Origin: JBJXGV01 sp046160485
Lineage (GTDB): Bacteria; Orphanbacterota; Orphanbacteria; JBJXGV01
Direction of reading: 5' to 3'
NCBI GenBank assembly: GCA_046160485.1
Contig: JBJXGV010000073.1
Location: 62,001-126,000, forward strand
DNA: 64,000 bases
The notes under the pieces were generated by a model, which was not told where the DNA came from, did not search any database, and saw only the letters and a list, made by a program, of their open reading frames with translations. Position 1 is the stretch's first letter; the number at the start of each line of letters is the position of its first letter. Below are positions 8,867 to 15,999 of the stretch, in pieces. The position numbers were made by a program, and so were the translations under genes.

Positions 8867-11380
8867 GTGGCGACGCGACGCACGGCACCGCGTGCAAAAC
8901 CCGCGGCCAAACCGCGCGCTGCGCGTTCGACGGCGCGAGCCAAACCGCGCGCGGCGCGCTCCGCCGATCCGCTCGCCGTTCTGCAAGTAATCGACCGCCT
9001 CGATGTCGGGCCCGTGCGCGTCGAACGCACGCGCCTGATCGCGCCGTACACGGTGACGCGGCGCGGCGCGAGCGAATCCTTCGATCTGATCTACCGGTTC
9101 GGCGAAGACGTTTTCGAGCCGCACGACGCGGCGTCTCGGAATCTCGCATCGATGATCGCCGCTCAGGTCGCTATCAACTACGGGCTCTTCTGCGGCGAGA
9201 TTGCGTTCCGCGGGCCGTTCGACGAAAGCGATCAGCGCTTCATCGAGGAGATGGTCGAGAACACCGCGCGCGAAATCTTCGTGAAGAGGTTCCTCGAGCC
9301 GAATCTGTTTCTCGTGGGGCCGGCGTCGCTCTTGCCGCCCGTGAAGCGCGAGTCGTATACGCGCGCGAAACTGCTCTTCGATGCCGGCGCCGCGGAGCCG
9401 CGCGCGGAGGTTGCCGGCGCCGACGGACGCGGCGCGCGTTGGCGTGTCGATCCCGCGCGCCACGCGGTTCTCTCGAGCGGCGGGAAGGACAGCCTCCTCA
9501 CGTACGGCCTCCTCCGCGAGATCGGGCGTGAGTCGCATCCAATCTTCATCAACGAGTCGGGGCGCCACTGGTTCACTGCGCTCAACGCGTACCGGCACCT
9601 CGTCGCGGTCGAGCCGAAGACGGCGCGCGTTTGGACGAACGCCGACCGGCTCTTCACGTGGATGAAGCGCCATCTTCCGTTTGTCCGCGCCGATTTCGAT
9701 CGCGTGCGCGCCGACTACTACCCGATTCGCCTCTGGACTGTCGCGGTCTTCCTCTTCGGATCACTTCCGCTTCTGCGCAAGCGCGGTATCGGCCGCCTCG
9801 TGATCGGCAACGAGTTCGACACGACGCGGCGCCTCACGTTCGAAGAGATCACGCACTACGACGGTCTCTACGACCAGAGCCGTTACTTCGACAACGCGCT
9901 GACGCGATACTTCGCGCGAAAGGCTTGGGGCGTCGCGCAGTTCTCGATTCTGCGCCCTCTCTCTGAGCTGTTGATCCAGAAGATGCTCGTTCAACGCTAT
10001 CCCGATCTTCAGCGCGACCAAGTGTCGTGCCATATGACGCACAAGGACGGCGATCGCGTGTTGCCGTGCGGCGCGTGCGAAAAGTGTCGGCGCATCGTGA
10101 GCATGCTCGTTGCGTTCGGCGGCGACCCGTCGGCGTGCGGCTACGCGTCCGACCAGATCGCGCAGTCGATCGCTGCGTTCGCCGAGAAGGGATCGCACAC
10201 AGAGACTCCGGGCGCACAGCACGTCGCGTTTCTCTTGCGGGAGAAGGGGCTCTTTCCGACGGTCGCGGCCGGCGCGGGCGCGGTGAGCGCGCGCGAGCGG
10301 CCCGAGATCGCGAAGCTGCGATTCGATCCCGAGCGATCGCCGTCGCATGGCATGCCCAACGATCTGCGCGAGCCGCTCTACCGCATCTACCTCGAGCACT
10401 GCGACGGCGCCGTCAAGAAGAGCGGGCGCGTTTGGATTCCGTGCGACCCGCTGCGCGACGAGACGTTTTCGGGGCCGTATCCGTTCGAGCGTCTCGCGCG
10501 CGGGCGCGGCGCGGCTGCGAGCAGTGGCGACCCGACATCGCCCGCGACGCGCGCGCGCGCCGCGGGAGCGCATCCTCCAGCGACTGCCGAGAGGGGCGCG
10601 CGCGACTACCTCCTCGGCGAGTTGACGTGGCCGGAGGCTCGCGCGCGCCTCAAGGAAATGGACGTCGCGCTTCTTCCCGTCGGCGCTATCGAGCAGCACG
10701 GGCCGCACCTGCCGCTCGACACGGACGCATTCGACGCCGAGTATCTCGCGCACCAAGTCGCATCGACATGCACCGATCCGAAGCCGCTCGTGCTGCCGCT
10801 CATTCCATACGGCGTCTCGTACCACCACGACGACTTCAGCGGAACGATTAGCGTCAGCAACGAAGCGCTCTCACGCATCGTCTACGAGATCGGCATCAGC
10901 GCGGCGCGCAACGGGATCACGAAACTCGTCATCATCAACGGCCACGGCGGCAACGCGCCGACGCTCCAGTTCGCGGCGCAAATGATCAATCGCGACACGA
11001 GCATCTTCACATGCGTCGACACCGGCGAGACGAGCGACGCGGACATCTCCGAGATCGTCGAGACGCCGAACGACGTTCACGCGGGCGAGGTCGAGACGAG
11101 TACATCGCTCGCGAATCGCCCCGGTCTGGTCAAGTTCGACAAGGCACGCAAACTCGTCCCGCGATTCTCGAGCCGCTTCCTCGATTTCTCCTCGAAGCGG
11201 AGCGTCGAGTGGTACGCGCGGACCTCGCGCATCTCGCCGACGGGCGTGCTCGGCGATCCGACGAAGGCGTCGCGCGAAAAAGGCGAGCGCATCTGGGAGC
11301 TCATGGTTCAGCGCCTCGTCGAGTTCGTCGAGCACCTCAAGACGCTGTCGCTCGATGAGATCTACCAGCGGAAATACTAG
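8867..11380 (+). CDS. PP-loop (QueC/MurL-like) ATP-pyrophosphatase domain fused to creatininase-family amidohydrolase
   Basis: An 837-residue fusion. Residues 1-33 are an Ala/Lys/Arg-rich tail. Residues about 35-500 form a PP-loop ATPase-like domain with SSGGKDS (203-209) and a possible zinc site, C388 with C401-x2-C404-x2-C407. This layout recalls QueC and the UDP-MurNAc-L-Ala-L-Glu epimerase MurL, a resemblance from memory and untested. Residues about 580-835 are a complete creatininase-family domain: metal ligands in IEQHGPHLPLDTD (from 608), NGHGGN (691-696) and HAGEVETS (738-745). A low-complexity linker (about 545-578) joins them. The GTG start lies 5 bases after the DgcN stop. The fusion implies two linked steps, an ATP-dependent activation and an amide or lactam hydrolysis. 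The actual reaction is unknown. Confidence 0.75.
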   Translation: MATRRTAPRAKPAAKPRAARSTARAKPRAARSADPLAVLQVIDRLDVGPVRVERTRLIAPYTVTRRGASESFDLIYRFGEDVFEPHDAASRNLASMIAAQVAINYGLFCGEIAFRGPFDESDQRFIEEMVENTAREIFVKRFLEPNLFLVGPASLLPPVKRESYTRAKLLFDAGAAEPRAEVAGADGRGARWRVDPARHAVLSSGGKDSLLTYGLLREIGRESHPIFINESGRHWFTALNAYRHLVAVEPKTARVWTNADRLFTWMKRHLPFVRADFDRVRADYYPIRLWTVAVFLFGSLPLLRKRGIGRLVIGNEFDTTRRLTFEEITHYDGLYDQSRYFDNALTRYFARKAWGVAQFSILRPLSELLIQKMLVQRYPDLQRDQVSCHMTHKDGDRVLPCGACEKCRRIVSMLVAFGGDPSACGYASDQIAQSIAAFAEKGSHTETPGAQHVAFLLREKGLFPTVAAGAGAVSARERPEIAKLRFDPERSPSHGMPNDLREPLYRIYLEHCDGAVKKSGRVWIPCDPLRDETFSGPYPFERLARGRGAAASSGDPTSPATRARAAGAHPPATAERGARDYLLGELTWPEARARLKEMDVALLPVGAIEQHGPHLPLDTDAFDAEYLAHQVASTCTDPKPLVLPLIPYGVSYHHDDFSGTISVSNEALSRIVYEIGISAARNGITKLVIINGHGGNAPTLQFAAQMINRDTSIFTCVDTGETSDADISEIVETPNDVHAGEVETSTSLANRPGLVKFDKARKLVPRFSSRFLDFSSKRSVEWYARTSRISPTGVLGDPTKASREKGERIWELMVQRLVEFVEHLKTLSLDEIYQRKY

Positions 11381-11450
11381 TGCGGTTCGCGTGAGTCGCG
11401 TGTTCTTGCCGCCGTCGTTCTCACCTCTCGCGCTGTTGCGAACCATCCCG

Positions 11451-11604
11451 CCGCGACGCGGGGTGTCTCCCGCGGGGCCGTGTCGACGCCGCCGGGTGCC
11501 CGCCCGAAGCAGCGCTTTGCGCTGCCTGGCGGGCGGCGCCGCGACCCGGAGGGGAGGCGCGAGAGCGCCGGACCCGTCCCCGCCGGAGACACTTCGCGTC
11601 GCGG
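11451..11604. repeat. Large bipartite palindrome between fusion gene and epimerase gene
   Basis: Outer arms 11451-11475 and 11580-11604 are inverted repeats matching at 22 of 25 positions. An inner hairpin sits between them: GCCCGCC/GGCGGGC (11498-11504 with 11528-11534), then GCAGCGC/GCGCTGC (11509-11515 with 11519-11525) around a TTT loop. No protein is encoded. It fills most of the 246-bp gap in an otherwise tight operon and could be a mobile palindromic unit or an mRNA processing structure. Confidence 0.65.
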
Positions 11605-11626
11605 CGGCGGCCGGAGCCCCAGACCA

Positions 11627-12694
11627 GTGAAGATCACCGCGGTACACGCCTGGCCAGTAACGATGCGATTGGCGGAGCCGTATGCGATCGCGTACGAGAC
11701 GGTCGAGACGACGACGAATGTATTCCTACGAATCGAGACAAACCGGAGCATCGTCGGATTCGGGTGCGCGGCGCCGGATCGCGAGATCACGGGGGAGACG
11801 CCGGAGGGCGTGCTCGCGGCGGTGCGCGACGTGATCGCGCCGGCGTTTAAGGGCGCGGATCCGTTGCGGTCGGCGCTTCTGCTGCAGCGGTTGTGGGCGC
11901 CGCTCGCCGCGCAGCCGTCTGCGATGGCCGCGGCGGACATCGCGCTCTACGACTTGCTCGGGAAAGCGGCGGGTCTGCCGCTCTGGAAAATTCTCGGCGG
12001 CTTCCGCGATCGCATGCGCACGAGCATTACCGTGGGAATCTTGCCCGTCGACGAGACGGTGCGCCGTTCACGCGCGTGGGTCGACGATGGTTTTCGATGT
12101 CTGAAGATCAAAGGCGGGCTCGACCTCGACGAAGACGTGGAGCGCGTGCTGAAGGTGCGCGCCGAAGTCGGCGATGGGATCGAGTTGCGCTTCGACGCGA
12201 ATCAGGGCTACACAGTCGAGCAGTCTCTCACGTTCGTCGAACGTGTGCGCCCGGCGCGGCTCGAGCTGATCGAACAGCCGACGCCGAAGGGCGAGCCGGA
12301 TCTCTTGGGCCGCGTGGCGAGCGGCGTGTCGATTCCCGTGATGGCCGACGAGAGCTTGATGACGCTGCGCGACGCGTACCGAATCGCGCGAAAAAACTTC
12401 GCCGACATGGTGAACGTGAAACTGATGAAGGTCGGCGGCATCTCCGAGTCGCTCAAGATCAACGCTGTTGCGCGCGCCGCGCGGCTTGAAGTGATGGTGG
12501 GCTGCATGGACGAAGCGGCGCTCGGGATCGCCGCGGGGCTCCACTTCGCGCTCGCGCGCCCGAACGTGATGTACGCCGATCTCGACGGACACATCGGCCT
12601 CGTCGGCGACCCCTCCGACGGCGCCGTCATTCTCAAGAACGGAACGCTTTTCCCCAATGACAAGCCGGGGCTCGGATTCGATTTCCCGGAATAG
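11627..12694 (+). CDS. Enolase-superfamily racemase/dipeptide epimerase (DgcA or L-Ala-D/L-Glu epimerase type)
   Basis: A 355-residue mandelate-racemase/muconate-lactonising enzyme relative. The acid/base lysines are K160-x-K162 in LKIKGG and K265/K268 in VKLMKVGG. The magnesium ligands are D190 (DANQGY), E216 (IEQP) and D241/E242 (ADES). The D318-x-D320 motif in YADLDGH is typical of dipeptide epimerases, which bind the substrate amino group there. Candidates are L-Ala-D/L-Glu epimerase (murein peptide use) or N-acetyl-D-glutamate racemase (DgcA). Co-occurrence with the DgcN-type gene favours the second. The GTG at 11627 is chosen because the protein core begins there; upstream codons run through a palindrome. 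Confidence 0.85.
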   Translation: MKITAVHAWPVTMRLAEPYAIAYETVETTTNVFLRIETNRSIVGFGCAAPDREITGETPEGVLAAVRDVIAPAFKGADPLRSALLLQRLWAPLAAQPSAMAAADIALYDLLGKAAGLPLWKILGGFRDRMRTSITVGILPVDETVRRSRAWVDDGFRCLKIKGGLDLDEDVERVLKVRAEVGDGIELRFDANQGYTVEQSLTFVERVRPARLELIEQPTPKGEPDLLGRVASGVSIPVMADESLMTLRDAYRIARKNFADMVNVKLMKVGGISESLKINAVARAARLEVMVGCMDEAALGIAAGLHFALARPNVMYADLDGHIGLVGDPSDGAVILKNGTLFPNDKPGLGFDFPE

Positions 12695-12734
12695 TCCGGT
12701 GTTTCCGCACCCGCAGGAGGAGGAAGTCCCGCCC

Positions 12735-13196
12735 ATGCCCGCGATCAACGTCGGCGATGCCGCTCCCGATTTCACGCTACGGGATCATATGCGGAACGAT
12801 GTGACGCTCTCTGCGTTCCGCGGCCAGAAGAAAATCGTGCTCGCGTTCTATGTGTTCGCGTTCACCGGTGGCTGAACTCGCGAGCTGCAGGCCTACCAGC
12901 AGAACGTAAGCGCGCTGGAAGCGGCCGACACCCAGGTTCTGGGTGTGAGCATGGACAGTCCATTCGCGAACAAGGCGTTCGCCGAATCGATCGGCGTCAC
13001 GTTCCCGCTCTTGAGCGATTGGGGAGGCGATGTGACGCGCGCGTACGGCGTCTACAACGAAAAAGAGAAAGCGCCGCGCCGCGTGACGTATCTCATCGAC
13101 AAGACCGGCAAGGTGACGTCGATGCAAGTCGACAAGGACGCGGTGGATCCGACAGCGATCGTGACCGAGTGCACGATCGGCGCGCCGAAGAAGTAA
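12735..13196 (+). CDS. Peroxiredoxin with selenocysteine (in-frame TGA) at the peroxidatic site
   Basis: An AhpC/TSA-family thiol peroxidase of 153 residues when the TGA at 12873-12875 is read as selenocysteine (residue 47). The N-terminal half MPAINVGDAAPDFTLRD ends FAFTGG, then TGA. The same frame continues TRELQAYQ and on through SMDSPFANKAFAE and WGGDVTRAYGV to a normal stop at 13196. Position 47 in the FxFTxx-C/U-TxEL motif is exactly where this family keeps its peroxidatic cysteine. Both halves show conserved family sequence without frameshift, so this is not decay. A strong ribosome site (GCAGGAGGAGGAAG) precedes the ATG. No sel genes are in the window. Reducing partner unknown. Confidence 0.88.
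12885..12902 (+). promoter_or_regulatory. Candidate bacterial SECIS stem-loop
   Basis: Nine bases after the TGA, CTGC and GCAG pair around AGGCCTACCA. The loop 5' side reads TGCAGGCCT, close to the apical TGCAGGTCT of E. coli fdhF SECIS as I recall it. The distance is within the range used by SelB elements, but the stem is short and was only folded by eye. Confidence 0.45.
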
Positions 13197-13201
13197 TTCA
13201 C

Positions 13202-13819
13202 TTAGCCGCGACTCTTCTTACCTTCGACGTAGTTGCCAGTGCGTCCGGCATCGGGGGAGCCGTCCGCGTTCCAGAATTGCCAGTGGCCGGTGCGCTTGCC
13301 GTTGGCGTAGTCCCCCTCGGCTTGGAGCTGTCCATTCGAGTGCCAGTCGCGCGAGTGGCCGTGCCGCTTTCCGGCGCGGAAGATCGCTTCGCGTTCGATC
13401 TGCCCGCTCTTGAGCCAGCGCGTCCGCCGCCCTTCTTCAACGCCGTCGACGTACTCCGTCTCGGCGGCCTTCTGCCCGTTCGCGTGCCACTCAGTCCAGA
13501 GCCCAACGCGCATGCCGAGCCAGTATTCGCCCTCGCTCTTCTTCTGACCGTTGTCATACCACTCGGTCCAGATGCCGTCGGGAAGAAGCCCGATCTCTTG
13601 CGTAAGGATTTGCATGCCCGCGATTTTGAGTTGGCCGTTTGCGTGGTGCATGCGGACTTCGCGGCGCGGCGCGTTCTTGCGCTGGTTCGCGGCCGCTTCG
13701 GATTTGCCGGCGACATTTGCAGCCGTCCGCGTCTCGTCCGCGCGTGCGGTGTGCGCGACGTTCGCGGCGAGGATCGCGATGAAAGCGGCGGCGATGAAGC
13801 GCGAGTCGGCGCGCGGCAT
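13202..13819 (-). CDS. Secreted MORN-variant repeat protein
   Basis: A 205-residue exported protein. It has a signal peptide (cleavage near ADE at about 27) and then repeated units of the type HANGQ-KxxEG-Y-x-G-x-GxWxxW, the MORN_2/YwqK-like repeat. At least five units are visible from about residue 55 to the end. Such repeats build extended beta-hairpin rods and usually mediate binding; no enzymatic function is implied. It converges with the peroxiredoxin gene, leaving 5 bases between stops. AGGAG lies 13 bases before the ATG. The biological role is unknown. Confidence 0.8.
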   Translation of the reverse strand: MPRADSRFIAAAFIAILAANVAHTARADETRTAANVAGKSEAAANQRKNAPRREVRMHHANGQLKIAGMQILTQEIGLLPDGIWTEWYDNGQKKSEGEYWLGMRVGLWTEWHANGQKAAETEYVDGVEEGRRTRWLKSGQIEREAIFRAGKRHGHSRDWHSNGQLQAEGDYANGKRTGHWQFWNADGSPDAGRTGNYVEGKKSRG

Positions 13820-13934
13820 GGCGTGAACTCCTGCCCGGGGGGACGAGTAGACGATCTATACCAAGCGCCGACGAGAGTACGCCTCGCGTGGGCGGCTCAC
13901 AAGTGCACTTCCGCGTCCGCGGCGTAAAGAGCGC

Positions 13935-15224
13935 CTACGCGTCCTCTTCGTAGCTCGCGTCGACGGCCTCGGCGCGTTTGTCGCGCGCATCCACGAGGCC
14001 GAGCGCGTCGCCGTCGCCGTCGATTTCGCGCCTCCGCAGCGCATCGATCTTGTCGAGCGGGCGGTCGAGCGCGCGCGTGCGAGTCGTCACGAGCGTTGCG
14101 TACTCCTTCTGCGCGTCGTCGATGCGCCGCCCCATCTTCTCCATTTGCTCCTTGAATTTGCTCCACTGCTTCTCGAAATCGCCGAGCAGCGTGAGGATCT
14201 CCTTCGAGCGCCGCTCCATGTTGAAGTTGTCGGCCGTCTGCCGCACGAGCGCGAGCACTGCGTAGAGCGTGAACGGCGAGCAGAGCACGACGCGATTCCG
14301 AACGGCCTCGTCCATCAGCGTGCGATCCCACTCGTTGATGAGTCCGTAGACCTGTTCATTCGGAATAAAAAGCAGAACGCAGTCGACGGTGTTCGACTCG
14401 GGATCGATGTAGTCGCGCGTGGTCACCTGCTTGACGGCCTTTCGCGCGTCGCGGAGAAACTCGGTGCGGAAACGTTCTCGATCGCCGTCGCTCGTCGCGT
14501 CGAGGTAACGCATGTAGTTGTCGAGCGGGAACTTCACATCCATGTTGAGCCGAAGCCCGTTCGGCAGAAGAAACGTAAAGTCCGGACGTTGCGCGCTGCC
14601 TTCGAGCGTCTTCTGCTTCACATAGTTCGTCGGTTCGACGAAACCCGCAAGACGCAATACGTCCTCCGCCATGCGTTCGCCCCAGGCGCCGCGCGCCTTC
14701 GAACTCGAGAGCGCCTCGCGCAGCGACGCGGCCGTTTGCGCCAGATCGCGCGTCGCGGTGTTCGTGCTCGCGAGCTGCGTCGCGAGCGCCTCGAACTTTC
14801 CTTCTCGATCCTTCTCGAGAAGCTTCACGGTCTCCGCGAGTTTCGCCAGCTCCTTCGAGACATCATCGGAGATCTGCGTGAGGCTTTTGTCGATGAGCCC
14901 TTTCTTTCCTTCGATCTCTTTCGCGCCTTCGGTGAGCGAGGCGCCGAGCCGCTCGCGCGCGACCGTGACGAGCGCTTCGTTCGCTTGTTGGATGGTGGCA
15001 AGCGCGACGCTTCCGAACTCGGCTTTCATTCGCTCGAGCGCGCGATCGATGTCGGCATTCCGCTCGGTGTCGCGCGCACGCAGGACTTCCTGCGCGATCG
15101 CCTCGGCGGTCTCGCGCGTCGAGCGCGCGCGATCCGCCGCGCCGCGGAGCGCGAGCATCGCGCCGATCGCCGCGCCCACGGCAATCGCAACGATCGCGAT
15201 CAGGAGCACCAGAGTCGAACCCAT
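13935..15224 (-). CDS. rmuC: RmuC-family DNA recombination protein
   Basis: RmuC-family protein of 429 residues, linked in E. coli to limiting inversions at short inverted repeats; it contains a PD-(D/E)XK-like nuclease fold. An N-terminal membrane anchor (about 4-26) is followed by a long coiled coil to about residue 165. The conserved core follows (KTLEGSAQRPDF, LNMDVKFPLDNY, DCVLLFIPNEQVY, NRVVLCSPFTLYA). The C-terminal extension after about 395 is charged and probably disordered. It is transcribed divergently from the PKD lipoprotein gene. The start has no Shine-Dalgarno and lies 6 bases downstream of a -10-like TAGACT, suggesting a leaderless mRNA. Confidence 0.92.
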   Translation of the reverse strand: MGSTLVLLIAIVAIAVGAAIGAMLALRGAADRARSTRETAEAIAQEVLRARDTERNADIDRALERMKAEFGSVALATIQQANEALVTVARERLGASLTEGAKEIEGKKGLIDKSLTQISDDVSKELAKLAETVKLLEKDREGKFEALATQLASTNTATRDLAQTAASLREALSSSKARGAWGERMAEDVLRLAGFVEPTNYVKQKTLEGSAQRPDFTFLLPNGLRLNMDVKFPLDNYMRYLDATSDGDRERFRTEFLRDARKAVKQVTTRDYIDPESNTVDCVLLFIPNEQVYGLINEWDRTLMDEAVRNRVVLCSPFTLYAVLALVRQTADNFNMERRSKEILTLLGDFEKQWSKFKEQMEKMGRRIDDAQKEYATLVTTRTRALDRPLDKIDALRRREIDGDGDALGLVDARDKRAEAVDASYEEDA

Positions 15225-15229
15225 GCGGC

Positions 15230-15297
15230 GAGTCTATCACTCTCCCAGATGAGCGGGCACGCGCGACTTCGCCGCCGACGAACGAGGTGATAGACTC
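15230..15297. promoter_or_regulatory. Divergent promoter region with 11-bp inverted repeat
   Basis: GAGTCTATCAC (15230-15240) and GTGATAGACTC (15287-15297) are perfect inverted repeats. Each arm presents TGATAGACT, an extended -10-like element, outward toward one gene. On the plus strand TTCGCC sits 17 bases before TAGACT. The arms may be paired promoters or binding sites for one regulator. Confidence 0.5.
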
Positions 15298-15351
15298 CAA
15301 CGCGTTCAACGCCGCCCCGCGCGGCTCTTCTCCTCATGACGGCGGTGCGAA

Positions 15352-15999
15352 ATGTCTGTTCGAAATAACGCGCGAAACAGCGCCGTGATCGTCGCGGCAC
15401 TTTGGGCGATCGTCGCCGGTTGCTCGAACCCAGACTCTGACCCGCCATTCGCTTTCTTTCGCATCTTTCCGCCATACGGACTCGTCGGCACCGAGTTCAC
15501 CGTCGATGCATCGCGATCGACCGATGACGACGACGCGCTCAACGCGCTCCAAGTGCGCTGGGATTGGAACGACGACGACACTTGGGACACGGAGTTCACG
15601 ACGGAGAAGACCATGCGGCGGCGCTACGACGTCGAGGGGACGTTCCCGATTCGCCTCGAGGTGCGCGACACGAACGGGCTCACCGACACCACACGAAACT
15701 ACGTCCACGTTTTCGTGCCGACGATGTGCACCGCAGAAGCGGCGCCGGCGAGCGGCGCGGCTCCACTGACGGTGACGTTCAGCGGCATCGCGACGGGCAG
15801 CCACGACATCTTCGTTTTTCGCTGGGACTTCGCCGACGGCGCGGTCGACTCGGGCGAAGTCGTGGCGCACACCTTCGCGGCGCCGGGCAGCTACGATGTC
15901 GTGCTGAGTGTCGTCGACGTCGTCTTCGAGCAGCCGGACTGTCTCGACACCGTGCGTGTCGAAGTCGGCGAAGCGCCAGCCGCTCGCTTCGCTCCGTGA
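15352..15999 (+). CDS. Lipoprotein with two PKD domains
   Basis: A 215-residue lipoprotein with lipobox VAGC (cysteine near residue 24). Two PKD-like beta-sandwich domains follow, recognisable by VRWDWNDDDTWDTEF and FVFRWDFADG with closing AHTFAAPGSYDV. PKD domains are protein- or glycan-binding modules at the cell surface. It has a clear paralogue at 58400-59050 with the same order of motifs. Its stop overlaps the start of the next gene (GTGA). The specific partner is unknown. Confidence 0.8.
   Translation: MSVRNNARNSAVIVAALWAIVAGCSNPDSDPPFAFFRIFPPYGLVGTEFTVDASRSTDDDDALNALQVRWDWNDDDTWDTEFTTEKTMRRRYDVEGTFPIRLEVRDTNGLTDTTRNYVHVFVPTMCTAEAAPASGAAPLTVTFSGIATGSHDIFVFRWDFADGAVDSGEVVAHTFAAPGSYDVVLSVVDVVFEQPDCLDTVRVEVGEAPAARFAP

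Noticed and set aside
12735..12875. Peroxiredoxin as a pseudogene broken by a stop
   Set aside because: The stop is TGA at the exact catalytic position, the frame is kept on both sides and the rest is fully conserved, so selenocysteine explains it better.
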